In this document: positions 1 through 11,143 of the stretch, piece by piece
Layout of the letters: each line of letters opens with the position of its first letter
Position numbering within the stretch: position 1 is the stretch's first letter
NCBI GenBank assembly: GCA_025765595.1
Contig: JAIVFH010000105.1
Span: forward strand, 51,202 to 115,201
Length of the DNA: 64,000 nt
Reading direction: 5' to 3'
DNA from: Obelidium mucronatum
Lineage: Eukaryota; Chytridiomycota; Chytridiomycetes; Chytridiales; Chytriomycetaceae
Program-made: the position numbers and the translations under genes
The notes under the pieces: generated by a model
What the model was told of the DNA's origin: nothing
Database searches by the model: none
What the model saw: the letters and a program-made list of their open reading frames with translations, nothing else

Positions 1-745
1 ACAACTCGTGGATCAAGTCCACGGTCGCAATTCCCTGGAAGCGATATTGTGTCGATACACTGTTGGCGAAACAGTTGGCCGTTTTGGAGAAGTAGATCCC
101 GAGACTGGTTTCGCGCTCCCATACTCAAAAAGCGTGGAAACGGCCTGGGTCTACTGGAAGGAGGCCATTACGATTTCTACGTCATTGTTTGGGAGCCAAG
201 ACCCGCAAACGATGGAAACCAAACGAGGCATCTCGTACAGCTTGAAAGCCGCGGGTCGCTTTGATTTGGCAGAACCGTATTACGTTGAGTTGCTGGACTT
301 CCATGTTCGCGAGTATGGTTGGCGGGATGATCGGACTTTTATGCGAGCTGTTGGTTTGGCTGAATTGTATGACAAGTGGGATGGTCATGGGAATCAGGCC
401 GTGGAATTATACTTGAAGGCGCTTGCTACTCAAAGAGAAACAAAGCGTCTTGGGCATTCGCAAGTCGCTTTTGTGAATGGGTTGTTGGCAAAGTGTCTGG
501 TGAATCAGAAGCGTTGGGAAGAGGCAAAGATTCCCTGTGTTTATGCTTACATTTTAGAATTGTGGGATGCTGCACGGGGCGCCAGGAGGTTTGATCGATC
601 GATTGAAGATGATTTGGAGCTAGTTCTGCGTGAGTTGCGAAAAAAGAATGGGTTAACTAACGCCGATCCAGCTGTAGAGCACGTTGCTGTAAGAAACGAA
701 CTTGACCAATTGTTTCATGAGAGGTCAAAAGATTTCGCAGCGTGA
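1..745 (+). CDS. TPR-repeat protein, 3' end only (window-truncated)
   Basis: The frame is open from base 2 to the stop at 743-745 and continues off the left edge. It is nearly identical to the last ~245 residues of the gene at 1088-4399, so it is the C-terminal part of a tandem paralogue. Both carry TPR-like helical pairs, with repeated A-x-x-Y/L-x-x-x-L spacing (for example around KAAGRFDLAEPYYVELLDF), as in kinesin-light-chain-type TPR arrays. The last ~60 codons diverge more than the rest. By analogy with its neighbour, the missing N-terminus should hold a TIR-like domain; that is inference. TPR arrays generally mediate protein-protein contacts. Confidence 0.8.
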   Translation, partial: QLVDQVHGRNSLEAILCRYTVGETVGRFGEVDPETGFALPYSKSVETAWVYWKEAITISTSLFGSQDPQTMETKRGISYSLKAAGRFDLAEPYYVELLDFHVREYGWRDDRTFMRAVGLAELYDKWDGHGNQAVELYLKALATQRETKRLGHSQVAFVNGLLAKCLVNQKRWEEAKIPCVYAYILELWDAARGARRFDRSIEDDLELVLRELRKKNGLTNADPAVEHVAVRNELDQLFHERSKDFAA

Positions 746-965
746 ATGCTGTTTTTGTTGTTGTGTCGTTTTGATAAACTTTCTTTTTTTGTATTGTATC
801 TGGGGGTAGTTTGTTTATTGGAAATCTTCAAATGCTTTCCCCTATACAAAAATGAATGAAGACGCGTTACCAAGTCTCATCAATCGGTATTCCATTTGAT
901 TCTCGATCTCTTTCAGTTTTCCTTGTTCAACGAGTAGCCAGAACTATTGAAATTTTCCATAACGG
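1..965 (+). repeat. Tandem segmental duplication, copy 1 (copy 2 at about 3656-4690)
   Basis: Bases 1-745 match 3656-4399 at about 95% by eye. Similarity resumes downstream in the non-coding flank: the stretch ending in gagtagccagaactattg near 945 recurs near 4665. In copy 2 that flank is the 3' coding end of the antisense bZIP gene, so 890-965 is a truncated, decayed bZIP fragment. Between these points the sequence has diverged. The rest of 746-1087 shows no gene and presumably holds the promoter of the next gene. Confidence 0.75.
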
Positions 966-1087
966 CAGTTACGGACGATTTTCTTGCCAAGCAATTGCCG
1001 ATTGTGGGGAAATGTGAACTAATCGGCAATGCTTTTATAGGGAATGACACTCGAAAATTTGAATACTGGGTTTTATCAACCAAATAA

Positions 1088-4000
1088 ATGCCCTGTGGCG
1101 ACCTTAACCACGAGGAAGAGGTACTCTACTCTTCCTTACCTGAATGCTCAGTAACATGCTCTTGCCTCCCAGTGCGAGCACCAGGAGCAGGAGCGAGGCC
1201 CCCCGGCCCTCATTGTTTCCAACAGCGATGGGCTCGCTGAGCAGCTGCAGATACTCGGACTCGAAGAGGCCACTGTCGAGAGAGCAAACACACAGCCTGG
1301 GAGCGGCGCTGGACCGGTGCGTTCTTTGGTTGGTTGGTTGGCGCCAGACTAAGCAACGCGCACCCAGGCCGCCGGCGGACTGCCGTTTGCGACACTCAGA
1401 GAGCTGATCGACTCCTGCGGTGGCCGCGCTGCCTTTGATGGGATGACGTCAGCCGATGTGTACCTCAACCAATTAAGTGCGCCGCAACACCCCACAGAGC
1501 GAGCAGAAGTGTACGTGTCGCACTCGTGGGACAACCTGTTTCTCGACACGGTCGATGCCCTGGAACGCTATCTGTACGACCACAACATGCCGCTGGAAAC
1601 AGTAGTGTGGATTGACTTGTTTCGATTTCCACAAGCCCCCACAATCAACCATTTGGCCCCTTTGCTTCTTGCCGAAACAATCACAGCCGCTATTTCAGGT
1701 ATCAACTCGTTTATAATTTCCTCTTTATTTAGTTTCCCATATTGTTTAATTATCTATACTCAAATTACAAAACAGAAATCAAACATGTGGTTGTTATCAT
1801 GCAGCCAATCACGTCTCTGCCCAAACTCTCTGTTTGGAATACATACGAACTCCATGTCGCCAAAAAAACGGGCGCCAAGCTTGGCATTGCCCTCACACCC
1901 ACTGAAACAGACAAATTCGATACCCAAGCAACAAAGGATGCCGAAGCGACTTTTGAGCATTTCTCCAAAATCAACTGCAAACCCTCCATCGAATCTGCCC
2001 ACTTGATTGCCAAAACGGAGCGGGATGCCGTTCTGGAAGCCGTTCGGAATTCGTCACACGATTTTGGTGATTTGGATAGATTGCTGTTTGGTGCCTTGGT
2101 TGAATGGGGTATGGCATATGCGAAAGCACAGTTCAAATTGGATCCTGCTGTTTCCACGATTACCGACCGAAAGCGTATGGAATGGGCGGTTACACTTGGT
2201 GACTGGTATCGATTCCAAGAACTCACGGAACTGGCGGAAGAATTTTATGGAAGGGCGCTACTACTCGCTCACAAAATCCACGGAACAAAAGAATCTCGAG
2301 ATTTCGTCGCCATCATGATCAAAGCAGTGGGAATGAACGCCAAGGAAAAGCCACTCGGGTCCAATAAACCAAGACAATTGATTTCTGAATTAATCAAGGA
2401 TCTCAAGCTTCCAACAAGCGATCCTCTTGAATTCCAGTTCCTTATTTTAACTGTAACCTTCTACCGCCACGTGTTTGAGGTGACACAATCGGAATTAATG
2501 CGGAAAGGTGTTGCTCATGCTTCTGCTGAAGCGATTCAATGGGGACTCGATCATACTGTGAATACAAGTCAAGTCTTTAGTCCAGAAAGTATCACGGCCA
2601 TGTTCGCTGCGGCGCTTTCACACCGGGCCATGATTTTGTTTGACGAAGCGCAAAAACCAGGGGCACCCGTAACTTGGACATATGAGCGGAATTATGCAAC
2701 GCGACTATTTACCATTCTCTGCAGGCAGCTGGGGGCTGACACGTCAATGTATCCCAATACTGCAAGTGTCAGCAATAGGATGAAGTTGGAATGTCTCAAT
2801 CACTTGCATTCACTGAAATTCATAAAGTCTGCGATCCACAACAATTGTCTTGAAAAGAACGAAAAAGTTACTGAAGACTCTGTTGTGGTGAACGCGTTTG
2901 AGTTTTCAAATGCTATCCTTGGTCCTACCCACCCCACTACCGTCCACGCTCGCAGCAACGTGGTGGAATACTATCGAATTACAAAGAAGGAATGGAGGCT
3001 TCTAGAATTCGAGGCGCTATCTGCAACTTTGAGCAAATCCGTTGTGGAAGAGACAAATCCAGAGAGTCAAATGCTCTTGTTGAACAATTTGCTCGATTTG
3101 TCATCGAAGCTCTTGAAGCAAGGCGATCTACAAGGAGCATACGCAAAGTATTTAGAGTATGTAAATCTGGGAGACCCCAACGGCGACGCCTTGGAAAGCT
3201 TGGGTGTAAAATTCATGCTGGCCGTTGAATTCCAAAAGCAAGGAATTCTCGAAATTGCAGAAAAGCTCTTTGGACTTGCATCCAAAGTAATCAAGAAGCA
3301 CCCAAACCACGTTGAACCAATTGTCGCGAGAACCTGCCTTAGAGCCTCTTGCGACTTGCTCCGACAATTGAGCAAGCCTCAACTTGCAGCAGACCAATTC
3401 ATTGCATCTGCCGAGTACGAACAAGCACAAGAATCAAAATGCGATTTGGATATTCTGACAACCAGTTTTTGGAACGCGGGGGAACTATACTTTGAAGCCG
3501 GGCTCTTGCAACAAGCCGAATCTGCGTATTCTCAGCAGCTGGAATGGATGCAAGACCCTCGCGTCAAACGCCCATTCACAAATGAACAACTTATCCAGCG
3601 ATTAGAAACGTGGGGCAAGAGATGCAAGTCTGAAAAGTTTCTCCACCGGTGGGTACAACTCGTGGATCAAGTCCACGGTCGCAATTCCCTGGAAGCGATA
3701 TTGTGTCGATACACTGTTGGTGAAACAGTTGGCCGTTTTGGAGAGGTAGATCCCGATACTGGATTCGCGCTCCCATACTCAAAAAGCGTGGAAACGGCGT
3801 GGGTCTACTGGAAGGAGGCCATTTCGATTTCTACGTCATTGTTTGGGAGCCAAGACCCGCAAACGATGGAAACCAAACGCGGCATCTCGTACAGCTTGAA
3901 AGCCGCGGGTCGCTTTGATTTGGCAGAACCGTATTACGTTGAGTTGCTGGATTTCCATGTTCGCGAGTATGGGTGGCGGGATGATCGGACGTTTATGCGA

Positions 4001-4399
4001 GCTGTGGGTTTGGCTGAATTGTATGACAAATGGGATGGCCATGGGAATCAGGCTGTGGAATTGTATTTGAAGGCGCTTGCTACTCAAAGAGAAACAAAGC
4101 CGCTTGGACATTCGCAAGTCGCTTTTGTGAATGGGTTGTTGGCAAAGTGTCTGGTGAATCAGAAGCGTTGGGAGGAGGCAAAGATTCCATGTGTTCATCG
4201 GTATATTTATGAAGAATGGGATGCTGGTCGCGAGCGTAGGCGGCCAGATAAGTCGATTGAAGATGATTTGATCCGAGTTCTGCGTGACCTGCGAAAAAAG
4301 AATGGGTCAAGTAGCGCGGACCCAGATATAGAGAGCGTTGCTGTAAGAGATGAACTGAACCAATTGGTTCAAGAGAGGAGAGGAGATTTCACAGCGTGA
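1088..4399 (+). CDS. TIR-like domain plus TPR-array protein (NLR-like architecture)
   Basis: The model joins 1088-1120, 1173-1316, 1368-1698 and 1776-4399, all frame-consistent, giving 1043 residues. Residues ~105-235 carry motifs of a Rossmann-like, TIR-resembling domain seen in many protist and fungal TPR proteins: YVSHSWDNLFLD, VVWIDLF, then HVVVIMQP and VWNTYE. In relatives the last motif is usually W-C-L-W-E, so the cysteine is absent here. From ~430 onward the protein is helical with TPR/KLC-type repeats. I chose this start because the exons before 1443 extend the conserved GG-R-x-A-F module also present in the paralogue at 6291. The role is unknown; the architecture suggests a sensor or scaffold. 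Whether the TIR-like fold has NADase activity cannot be told from sequence alone. Confidence 0.75.
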
Positions 4400-4608
4400 T
4401 TGTTATTTTTTAATGTAGTTGTTTGTATCATGTGATACACATTTATTCGTTGTTTTTGTACAAGAAAGTGGCAACAAGGTGGCAAATGGTATCAGCTATA
4501 TTAGTGGAAATCTTCGGACGCTTCAACACGAGAAATGAGGGAATCCTGCACCAACATGAATGGAAAGATGATTGATAAGTCCAATGAAGCTCAGTGTGTC
4601 ATTTGATT

Positions 4609-6243
4609 TTACCATCTCTTTCCGTTTTCCTTCTCGCACAGCCTCGAAGAGTAGCCAGAACTATTGCAAACTCGATTTTCAGAAAACAAGAAACACAACC
4701 GGAAGATGTCACGTTCATTAACCACCTTTGTTCGGTCTTCAACGTCACATTTCTCCTCCAGTTTTGCTTGTAGCTCTCGAATAATGAAAAAGTTTTCACC
4801 AGACTCATCATCTGTTGGTATACCTTGGTCCTTCTGCAAAAAAAAAAGATGCGACGAAGAGTAAGATAATGTATTATTGCTGATCATATTGGATTCGTTT
4901 ACCCAAAGCACATCACAAAACTCGTCAATGATATCTTGAGCTTCAGCCAACGACGGAATCGCCTTCATTGATTCCTTCAACGATTTGAGTCTTGGAGGGT
5001 CCGCTGTTTTCCGGGCCGAACGAACCCTTGGTTTTGTAGAGACTAGAAATTGATCAAAGTATTTCTAAAGTTGTTGCAGATTGTTTAAGTAAGGTACACC
5101 AAAGAAAAGAAAACAAAAGAAGAAAAGAAAAAAAAACCAACCACATGGGTGGAATTCCTTTGCTGAAACAACGAAAACACTTCCACCGCCTTCATACGAT
5201 CCACTATCGTACAAGCATCAAATACTTGCATAGTAGTTCTCGCCATTTTAATCAAATGCTTCCTGGCAGTTTTTGAATCACCGATTTGAGAATGCTGGAC
5301 CAAGAGAGAACACATTTCATCGACTGCGGGACAAGCATGTAAGGAAGGAATTTGCTTGAGTGCAATGACAGTTGACTCAATTTCCATTGGTCCGTATAAT
5401 TCAAAGGATGTTGGGAATTTGATTGTTGCTTCTGAAGTGTCTGAAGGGGTCGGAGTGTTTGCTATGGATGGATTGAAGGGTGATGACGATGATCCGGAGT
5501 TTATAGAATCCATGAAATTCAAGTGCTGGTTGGTGGTGGTAGTGGTAGCGGTAGTGTTGTTGTTGCTGGGCTGTTGTGGTTGTGGTTGAGAAGAGGATGA
5601 ACACGATCGACCGCTGCAGCATTTTGGTGCAGAATCAGCAGGAGGTGCTTCGGGCGTAGCTTCAAGCCCCAGAACCATCGGATCGGCCGCCACGTGACTT
5701 TGCACGGGCGGCCCTCCGTCGCCGCCCGTGTAGATGCAGTTTGCGTTGTTGCAGCACAGCATCGACACCAGCGTCTGCGTCTTCAGCGCGTCGCCCTCCG
5801 CCGCCGCCTGCGCCAGCCGCGCCTCGAGCGCGCCGATCTGGTCCATGCAGATCGCCGTCTTGAGCCGCTCCGCCGCGCACAGCGCACACGCGCCGATCGA
5901 CGCGGACGCCGTTGCTGCGCCTGCGCCGCCTGCGCCGCCTGCGCCCGCTGACGTCAGCCGCCGCAGCACGCCGACTTCCGTCTCGAGCGCAATCAGCCGC
6001 TGCCGCAGCACCTCGTTTTCCTTCGCCTTCAGCTCGAGCTCCGCCACGTACGCCGCCTTGCGGTCGCGCAGCGCCCTGTTAGCGAACACTCAGTCAGTCA
6101 ATCAATCAATCAAGCCACCAAACACACCGCTGTGCCTCCCGGTTCTGCGCGGTTCGGTCGTTTGTTGCGGGCTCGGCTGTCCGCTTGCGGCCCTTGTTGG
6201 AGTTTGGATTGTACGATGTCGACGAACTGGATGGTGTCGACAT
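4609..6243 (-). CDS. AP-1/Yap-type bZIP transcription factor
   Basis: The exons are 6243-6128, 6075-5142 (or 5145), 5064-4903 and 4833-4609, giving 478 residues. The basic region RTAQNREAQRALRDRK spans the first intron. It carries the N-x-x-A-Q-R signature of fungal Yap/Pap1 factors, with Leu replacing the usual Phe in AQxxFR. A short leucine zipper follows (LELKAKENEVLRQRLIALE). A cysteine-rich stretch and a Ser/Thr/Asn-rich linker occupy the middle, and the C-terminal half looks helical. Yap factors act in the nucleus, often in redox or stress responses; clustered cysteines fit that idea but do not prove it. The first ~500 coding bases are strikingly GC-rich. The start codon lies 47 bp from that of the divergent gene at 6291. 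Confidence 0.85.
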
Positions 6244-6290
6244 GGTTTTTGTTTTTTGGATTCACTTTATTTTGCTACCACCAACCCAAT

Positions 6291-9200
6291 ATGCCTGATG
6301 CTCAGCCAGACATTGAACAGATGGCCGTGATGATGCAGTCTCTCGGATTCGAGCTGACGACACTCGAAGGAACTCCGGACAGGTTGGATCCACTGACGCC
6401 CGTCTCTCCCAACAGCAGTCTTACCCCCTCAATTCACCCACAGCATCTCCAAAGCAGTCAGGCACTCTGTTGTCAGCATTCCCACTTCCGTTCATGCCGC
6501 TGATTCAACTCAATATGTCAAGTACGCATACGATCATCTGCTCCACGGCAACAGGGACAGCTATTCATCAATAGATACAATCAACACAGTTCCCCGTACA
6601 TCTGTGAGCAGCCCTCAACAGCAGCAGCGGAAACAAGAACAACAACAACAACATCATAATAATACTTCCGCCAACGGTCTCTCCTTTTCTCACATCAACT
6701 CACTTGTTCAAAAGTGGGGCGGGCGGGACGCTCTCAAAGGTCTTTCCGTCAACAATGTGTCTTCCAAATTTGTGAATTCTGCCACTCCCGAACTATCATT
6801 CTGCGATGTATACCTTCAATCGCCTTCTACTGTGTCTCTTGTACGGAAAGCAGACTGGTACATTTGCTATTCTTCCAGCGATTCGTTGTTTTTGGATCTC
6901 CTCGATGGAATACGAATGTTTTTCGTGGATCAAGGGATGGGTCTGACGGAAGATGTCACTGTCTGGCTTGATGTATTTTCTTGCCCTTTGCGGATGCAGA
7001 CGACGAGACGGGATCCAAGTTTTGTTGACGCTTGTCTCAAAGGTACCAATGAAAGCTTTCAACGCAAATTGAACGATTTTTTTTTCCCCACCCCTAGATA
7101 TTCCCAACATGTTGCTCCTTCTTCATCCATGGAATGACCCCACCTCCGTCAAATCCGCTTGGAACCTCTACGAAATCCATGCTTTTGCAAGAAGGCAAAA
7201 AAACATCAAAATCGCCTTCATGTCAGAGCAAGAGGCCGCTTTATTTGCAAACGCACTTGTGGATAATCCCCTGGACGTTTACAATCAACTGAAACTGAAT
7301 GTTGCCGCTGCCAGTGTGGGGACTGTCCCGAAACTATCGCACAAGCAGCTAGAGGATATCAAACTCTCTGTCATTCTGGTTCTTGAAGAGTGGTTGATCC
7401 AACAGCTTGACGATGGACTTGAGCAAGCGTCGTCTCACAACAACCCAATAATGAAGCAGAAGAAATGCGATGGAAACAAGCACTCGGGATCCTATACAAG
7501 GAAATGGGAAACCCGAACTCGCGCTCCCCTTACTTCGACAAGTAGTTACATTCCATAAACGATTCTATGGACCCGATGATGCACAGACATTCAAAAGCAC
7601 AGTGAACCTCGGGAACACTGTTGTTTGAAATCGCCAGCGCTTCCTCCTCGGAGTCGGCGGCGGCGATCCCCGATTACACTATTCCTGCCATTCCTTCCCT
7701 CTGGAAATGGAAGGAAACGGGGTACAATCCCAAGCAACAGCCTCGAAGCCCCGCTCTTATTATTAGAATCCGTATCCCTCCATGCCTCGCTACACAGCCA
7801 AGAACCCCACTATTTCACCCTCTTCAATACCCTTGGGAACATTCACCTCAAACTCGCACCCGTAACAACAAGCGATTCAGCAGTATCTGCAAGAGCATCT
7901 GCAGCAGCAATCACAGCCTTCCGTCTCGCTCTCGGCTGGACAACCCAACACCTCCCTATCGATTCCTTGCAATCTCTCACTGTTCAATTCAACCTCGGTA
8001 CTGCGTATATAATTGCACAGGACTTTGTGAATGCGGAGCGGGTGTTGACGCAGTGTCATGATGTTTGTAAATATACATTGGGGAAACAAGATCCACGAAC
8101 GATTGAGTCGTTCCATTCGTTGCTTTTGGTTCAATCACGGCGGAGTCGGACCGGTGGTAGGTGGTAGCCTGCCGAGGAGGAGGAGGAGGGAGAAGTTGTG
8201 TTGCCGATTTCAGAGCAAGAACTTTTGGACCACGTCCACCGAGTTGAGAAAGTATTTGGTGGGGAAGGCGGCCATGTGATGGCTATGGAAGCCCGTTCAA
8301 TGATGAAGAAAAAGTATCGAGGCGGCAGCAGCAGCAGCAGCAAGTTGCTAGAGATGTCGCCCACAAAACGGGAGGAAATGGAGTCGTTCCGGAAGGATAC
8401 AATCAAAATGTATTCTGGATGGTATGGGTCACGAACGCATGTCCTTGTGCTTCGAGAGTGGATCGAGTGGGCCTAGTTATTATGCAATGCAAGATGATAT
8501 CAAGAGCGCGAGACAAGTTTATCAAGAGTATCGAAATGAAGTGGCTTCTGATGATGAACAAGTGGAACGATGGCGTTGCATTAGAGCTTCTAGACTTTTG
8601 CGTTGTCTTTGGAACGAAATTGGAACAACAGCAGCAACCACAAGACCAGCAAAATCAAACCCCTCAACCTTCAGCAGACGACAATAACGAAACAACCACC
8701 TTTTTCGAAAAGGCAATCTCCCTAATCTCAACCTACCCACAAGAAATCCCCTCCACCGTGGGCCTCACCTGTCTCGACTTGATATCTCGCCATTTCACAA
8801 TCCACAAACGATTCGAGAAAGCAGCTGCATCCCATCGCGCGAAAGCACAATTCCAAATAACCCTCCTGCAACGACAACAACAACAACAAGAACAGCAACA
8901 ACAACCAGACACAGCAGTCGACATGAACGATCTCTTGAACTCATTCAGCAACGCAGGCGACTGTTTCATAAACGCCGGTCAACACCACGCCGCCGAATCG
9001 CAATACTTGGAAGTCTACCACAGAATGTCGACAGTCGTTCCCCCAACATATCCACTTTTTTTAGAGCTACTGAAGGAATGGGCTGTGAAATGCGAGTCGA
9101 GTTTGTTTCACGAAATGTGGATTGAGAAGGTGGATTTAATCCAAGGACCCGTGGAAGCCGTGATGGCAAGGTATGAAGCGGGTTGCTTTTGGGAGCAAAA

Positions 9201-9815
9201 AAAAAGTTGCGGGATTTGGAGAAGGCTGTTTGGTTTTGGAAGGAGGCTGTTTTGATGGCGCAGGATTCGTTTGGCGTTGATCATGCGCAGACTTTGGAAG
9301 TCAAGCGAACTGTTGGGTTTTCGTTGAAAGCGTTGGGAAGGTATGAATTGGCGGAGGAGTATTATGTGAGTGTGTTGGCTGTGTATGAAAAAGCGTTTGG
9401 GTTTGGGGATCGGAAAACGGTTGTAGTTTCAGTGGGGTTAGCGGAACTGTATGAGCAGTCGGGGAAATTGGATCTTGCTGAGCAGCAGTATCTCAAACAT
9501 GTACATATTTTGATTAAAAAGGAAGGGATTCAGAGTTCAGTGACGATGGATCTTGTCAAGTGGTTGGCGAAATTCTATATTCGGCGAGGGCGGTGGTTGG
9601 AGGCGAAACATTTGTGTTTGCATAGGGTTGTGTTTGATGGATTGGTGGCTAAGCAGTTTCCGTTATCCCGGGATCCAACGGTTCATGATGATATGTTGAA
9701 TGTTTTGTCGCATTTGGAGGGTGGCGATATCGCTGGCGATGCCGGCGAAGCAAGAATCAAGCAATTAATAGAGGTGGAAGGAAAGCAAGAATTCCAAAAG
9801 CTAATGAAGAAATAA
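6291..9815 (+). CDS. TIR-like/TPR protein, third paralogue, frame-broken
   Basis: The 5' part is clean: 6291-6382, 6444-7042, then from 7098. Motifs are WYICYSSSDSLFLD, VTVWLDVF and LLHPWNDP...AWNLYE, the same TIR-like domain as in the gene at 1088, preceded by a poly-Gln stretch and the GGRDALKG module. The TPR half is recognisable to 9815 (KALGRYELAEEYYVSVLAVY), but the frame changes several times between ~7440 and ~8620. There is an in-frame TAG at 8165-8167, and another shift occurs at an A9 run at 9197-9205, where one more A would restore the frame. This is either assembly error or a decaying gene; homopolymer placement favours error for at least the last break. Confidence 0.65.
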
Positions 9816-9856
9816 ATTCGTGTATTATTATACCGTCCCCATAGTTTTTTTTTTTT

Positions 9857-10985
9857 TCATTCTTTATCCCACATATCCAAAAACTGCACAAGAGTGTGAA
9901 ACTCTCCCCGTTCACCCATCAAATCCACATTCTCAGGAAAATCACTCCTTTCCAACAACTCTTTGGTATAAGGCCAACTTCTAGCACCACCATCATCCTC
10001 ATCACCCTTCTCAACAACACTTTCCACCCAGAATCTAAACTCCTCCTTCTCAAACACAGCAAACTGAATTTTGATTTCAAATTCCTCACAAAGACTCCAC
10101 AACCGCGGCAACAGCACTGATTTGTAATCCAGCCCGAATAGGGGGAACCGACATGGAACCAATGAACCAAACGAGGCTTCCCTCCAACTTCGAATGTCTT
10201 GCAAAAACAAGTCCCCGAAAACAAGAAACTTGATTTTAGGGGAATGATGAGTGACTGACTGAGGAATTCATTGTTGCCTTTCCGAGAATTGTCAGTTGAA
10301 TGCTTTCATTTCAGTACTCAATCTGACAAAGAGCCGCAGTAACAGTTTGAATATAAGTTTCATTTCCGGCATTAGGGCCCCGCGGGGCAAGGAGAAGCGG
10401 GAGGTTCAATGCCGAAGCTTGAGCGCAAATGTCAGGAACAGATACATTCTGGATGGGGACCTTGTTTGTTTCCGGGTCGATTGTAGTGAGAAGAACGATT
10501 TGGGTTGTTGTAGGGTTGATGCGTTGCATGGTGTGTGTGAGGGCGAGGAAAGAGTCTTTGCCGCCGCTCCAGAACATTAGCAATCAGAGAGTTTGGGGGT
10601 AGCGTTTCGAGTTCGGGTGAAGTGTCATTGTTGTTTGTTGTTGTTGTTGTTGATGATGATTTGTGGTATAGTGAATCTAGATCGCCCTTCTTGTACAGGG
10701 ACGGTTTTAGGAAAACTGGCGATTTGATCTTGTTGTTTGGATTCCTCCATTTGGCGCTGACTCGAGTGTGTGCGTAAGGGCAATGGCGGCATTTGTTTCC
10801 TTTGAGGTTGGTTTAGTAATGGCAGGTCCAAAGACTCGTTTTTTTTTGTTACCACAGCATTCTTGCTTGGACTTCAAGTACCACTCGGTCATTACAGTGT
10901 ATCCAGTGGCTGGATCTACATAGGTTTCCTGCTTTGCTTCACAGGCAGCCTTGTGGCTCTCTTCAATCTCAACTTCGAATGCCAT
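9857..10985 (-). CDS. DUF5522 domain fused to Dph6-like ATP-pyrophosphatase
   Basis: Exon 1 (10985-10853) and exon 2 (from 10799) encode a DUF5522-type module: YVDPATGY, then CCGNKCRHCPY across a 53-bp intron. A Thr/Asn-rich linker follows, then FWSGGKDSFLAL, the SGGKDS PP-loop of N-type ATP pyrophosphatases (ATP_bind_4, the diphthine-ammonia ligase family). The C-terminal exon near 10240-9857 has FGDLFLQDIR and MGERGEFHTL, matching the family's later GD and GE-x-GEFHT motifs. The frame breaks by one base between NSLIA and MFWSGG, near 10577-10588, with no splice pair to explain it. The acceptor of the intron near 10320-10250 is uncertain. The family is linked to adenylating amidation chemistry; the substrate here is unknown. 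Confidence 0.75.
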
Positions 10986-11143
10986 TTCTGACAGTTTTTC
11001 TTTTTGAAGATGTGATCAGATACACAACAGCCACTCACTGGAACATGATTTACTTCCCCCAATTAATCAATAACTTAAAAAAAAAAACGCTTGCCCAACC
11101 CAATGCATAAACTCATGCCTCAACTTCCCAACCCATAGGAACT

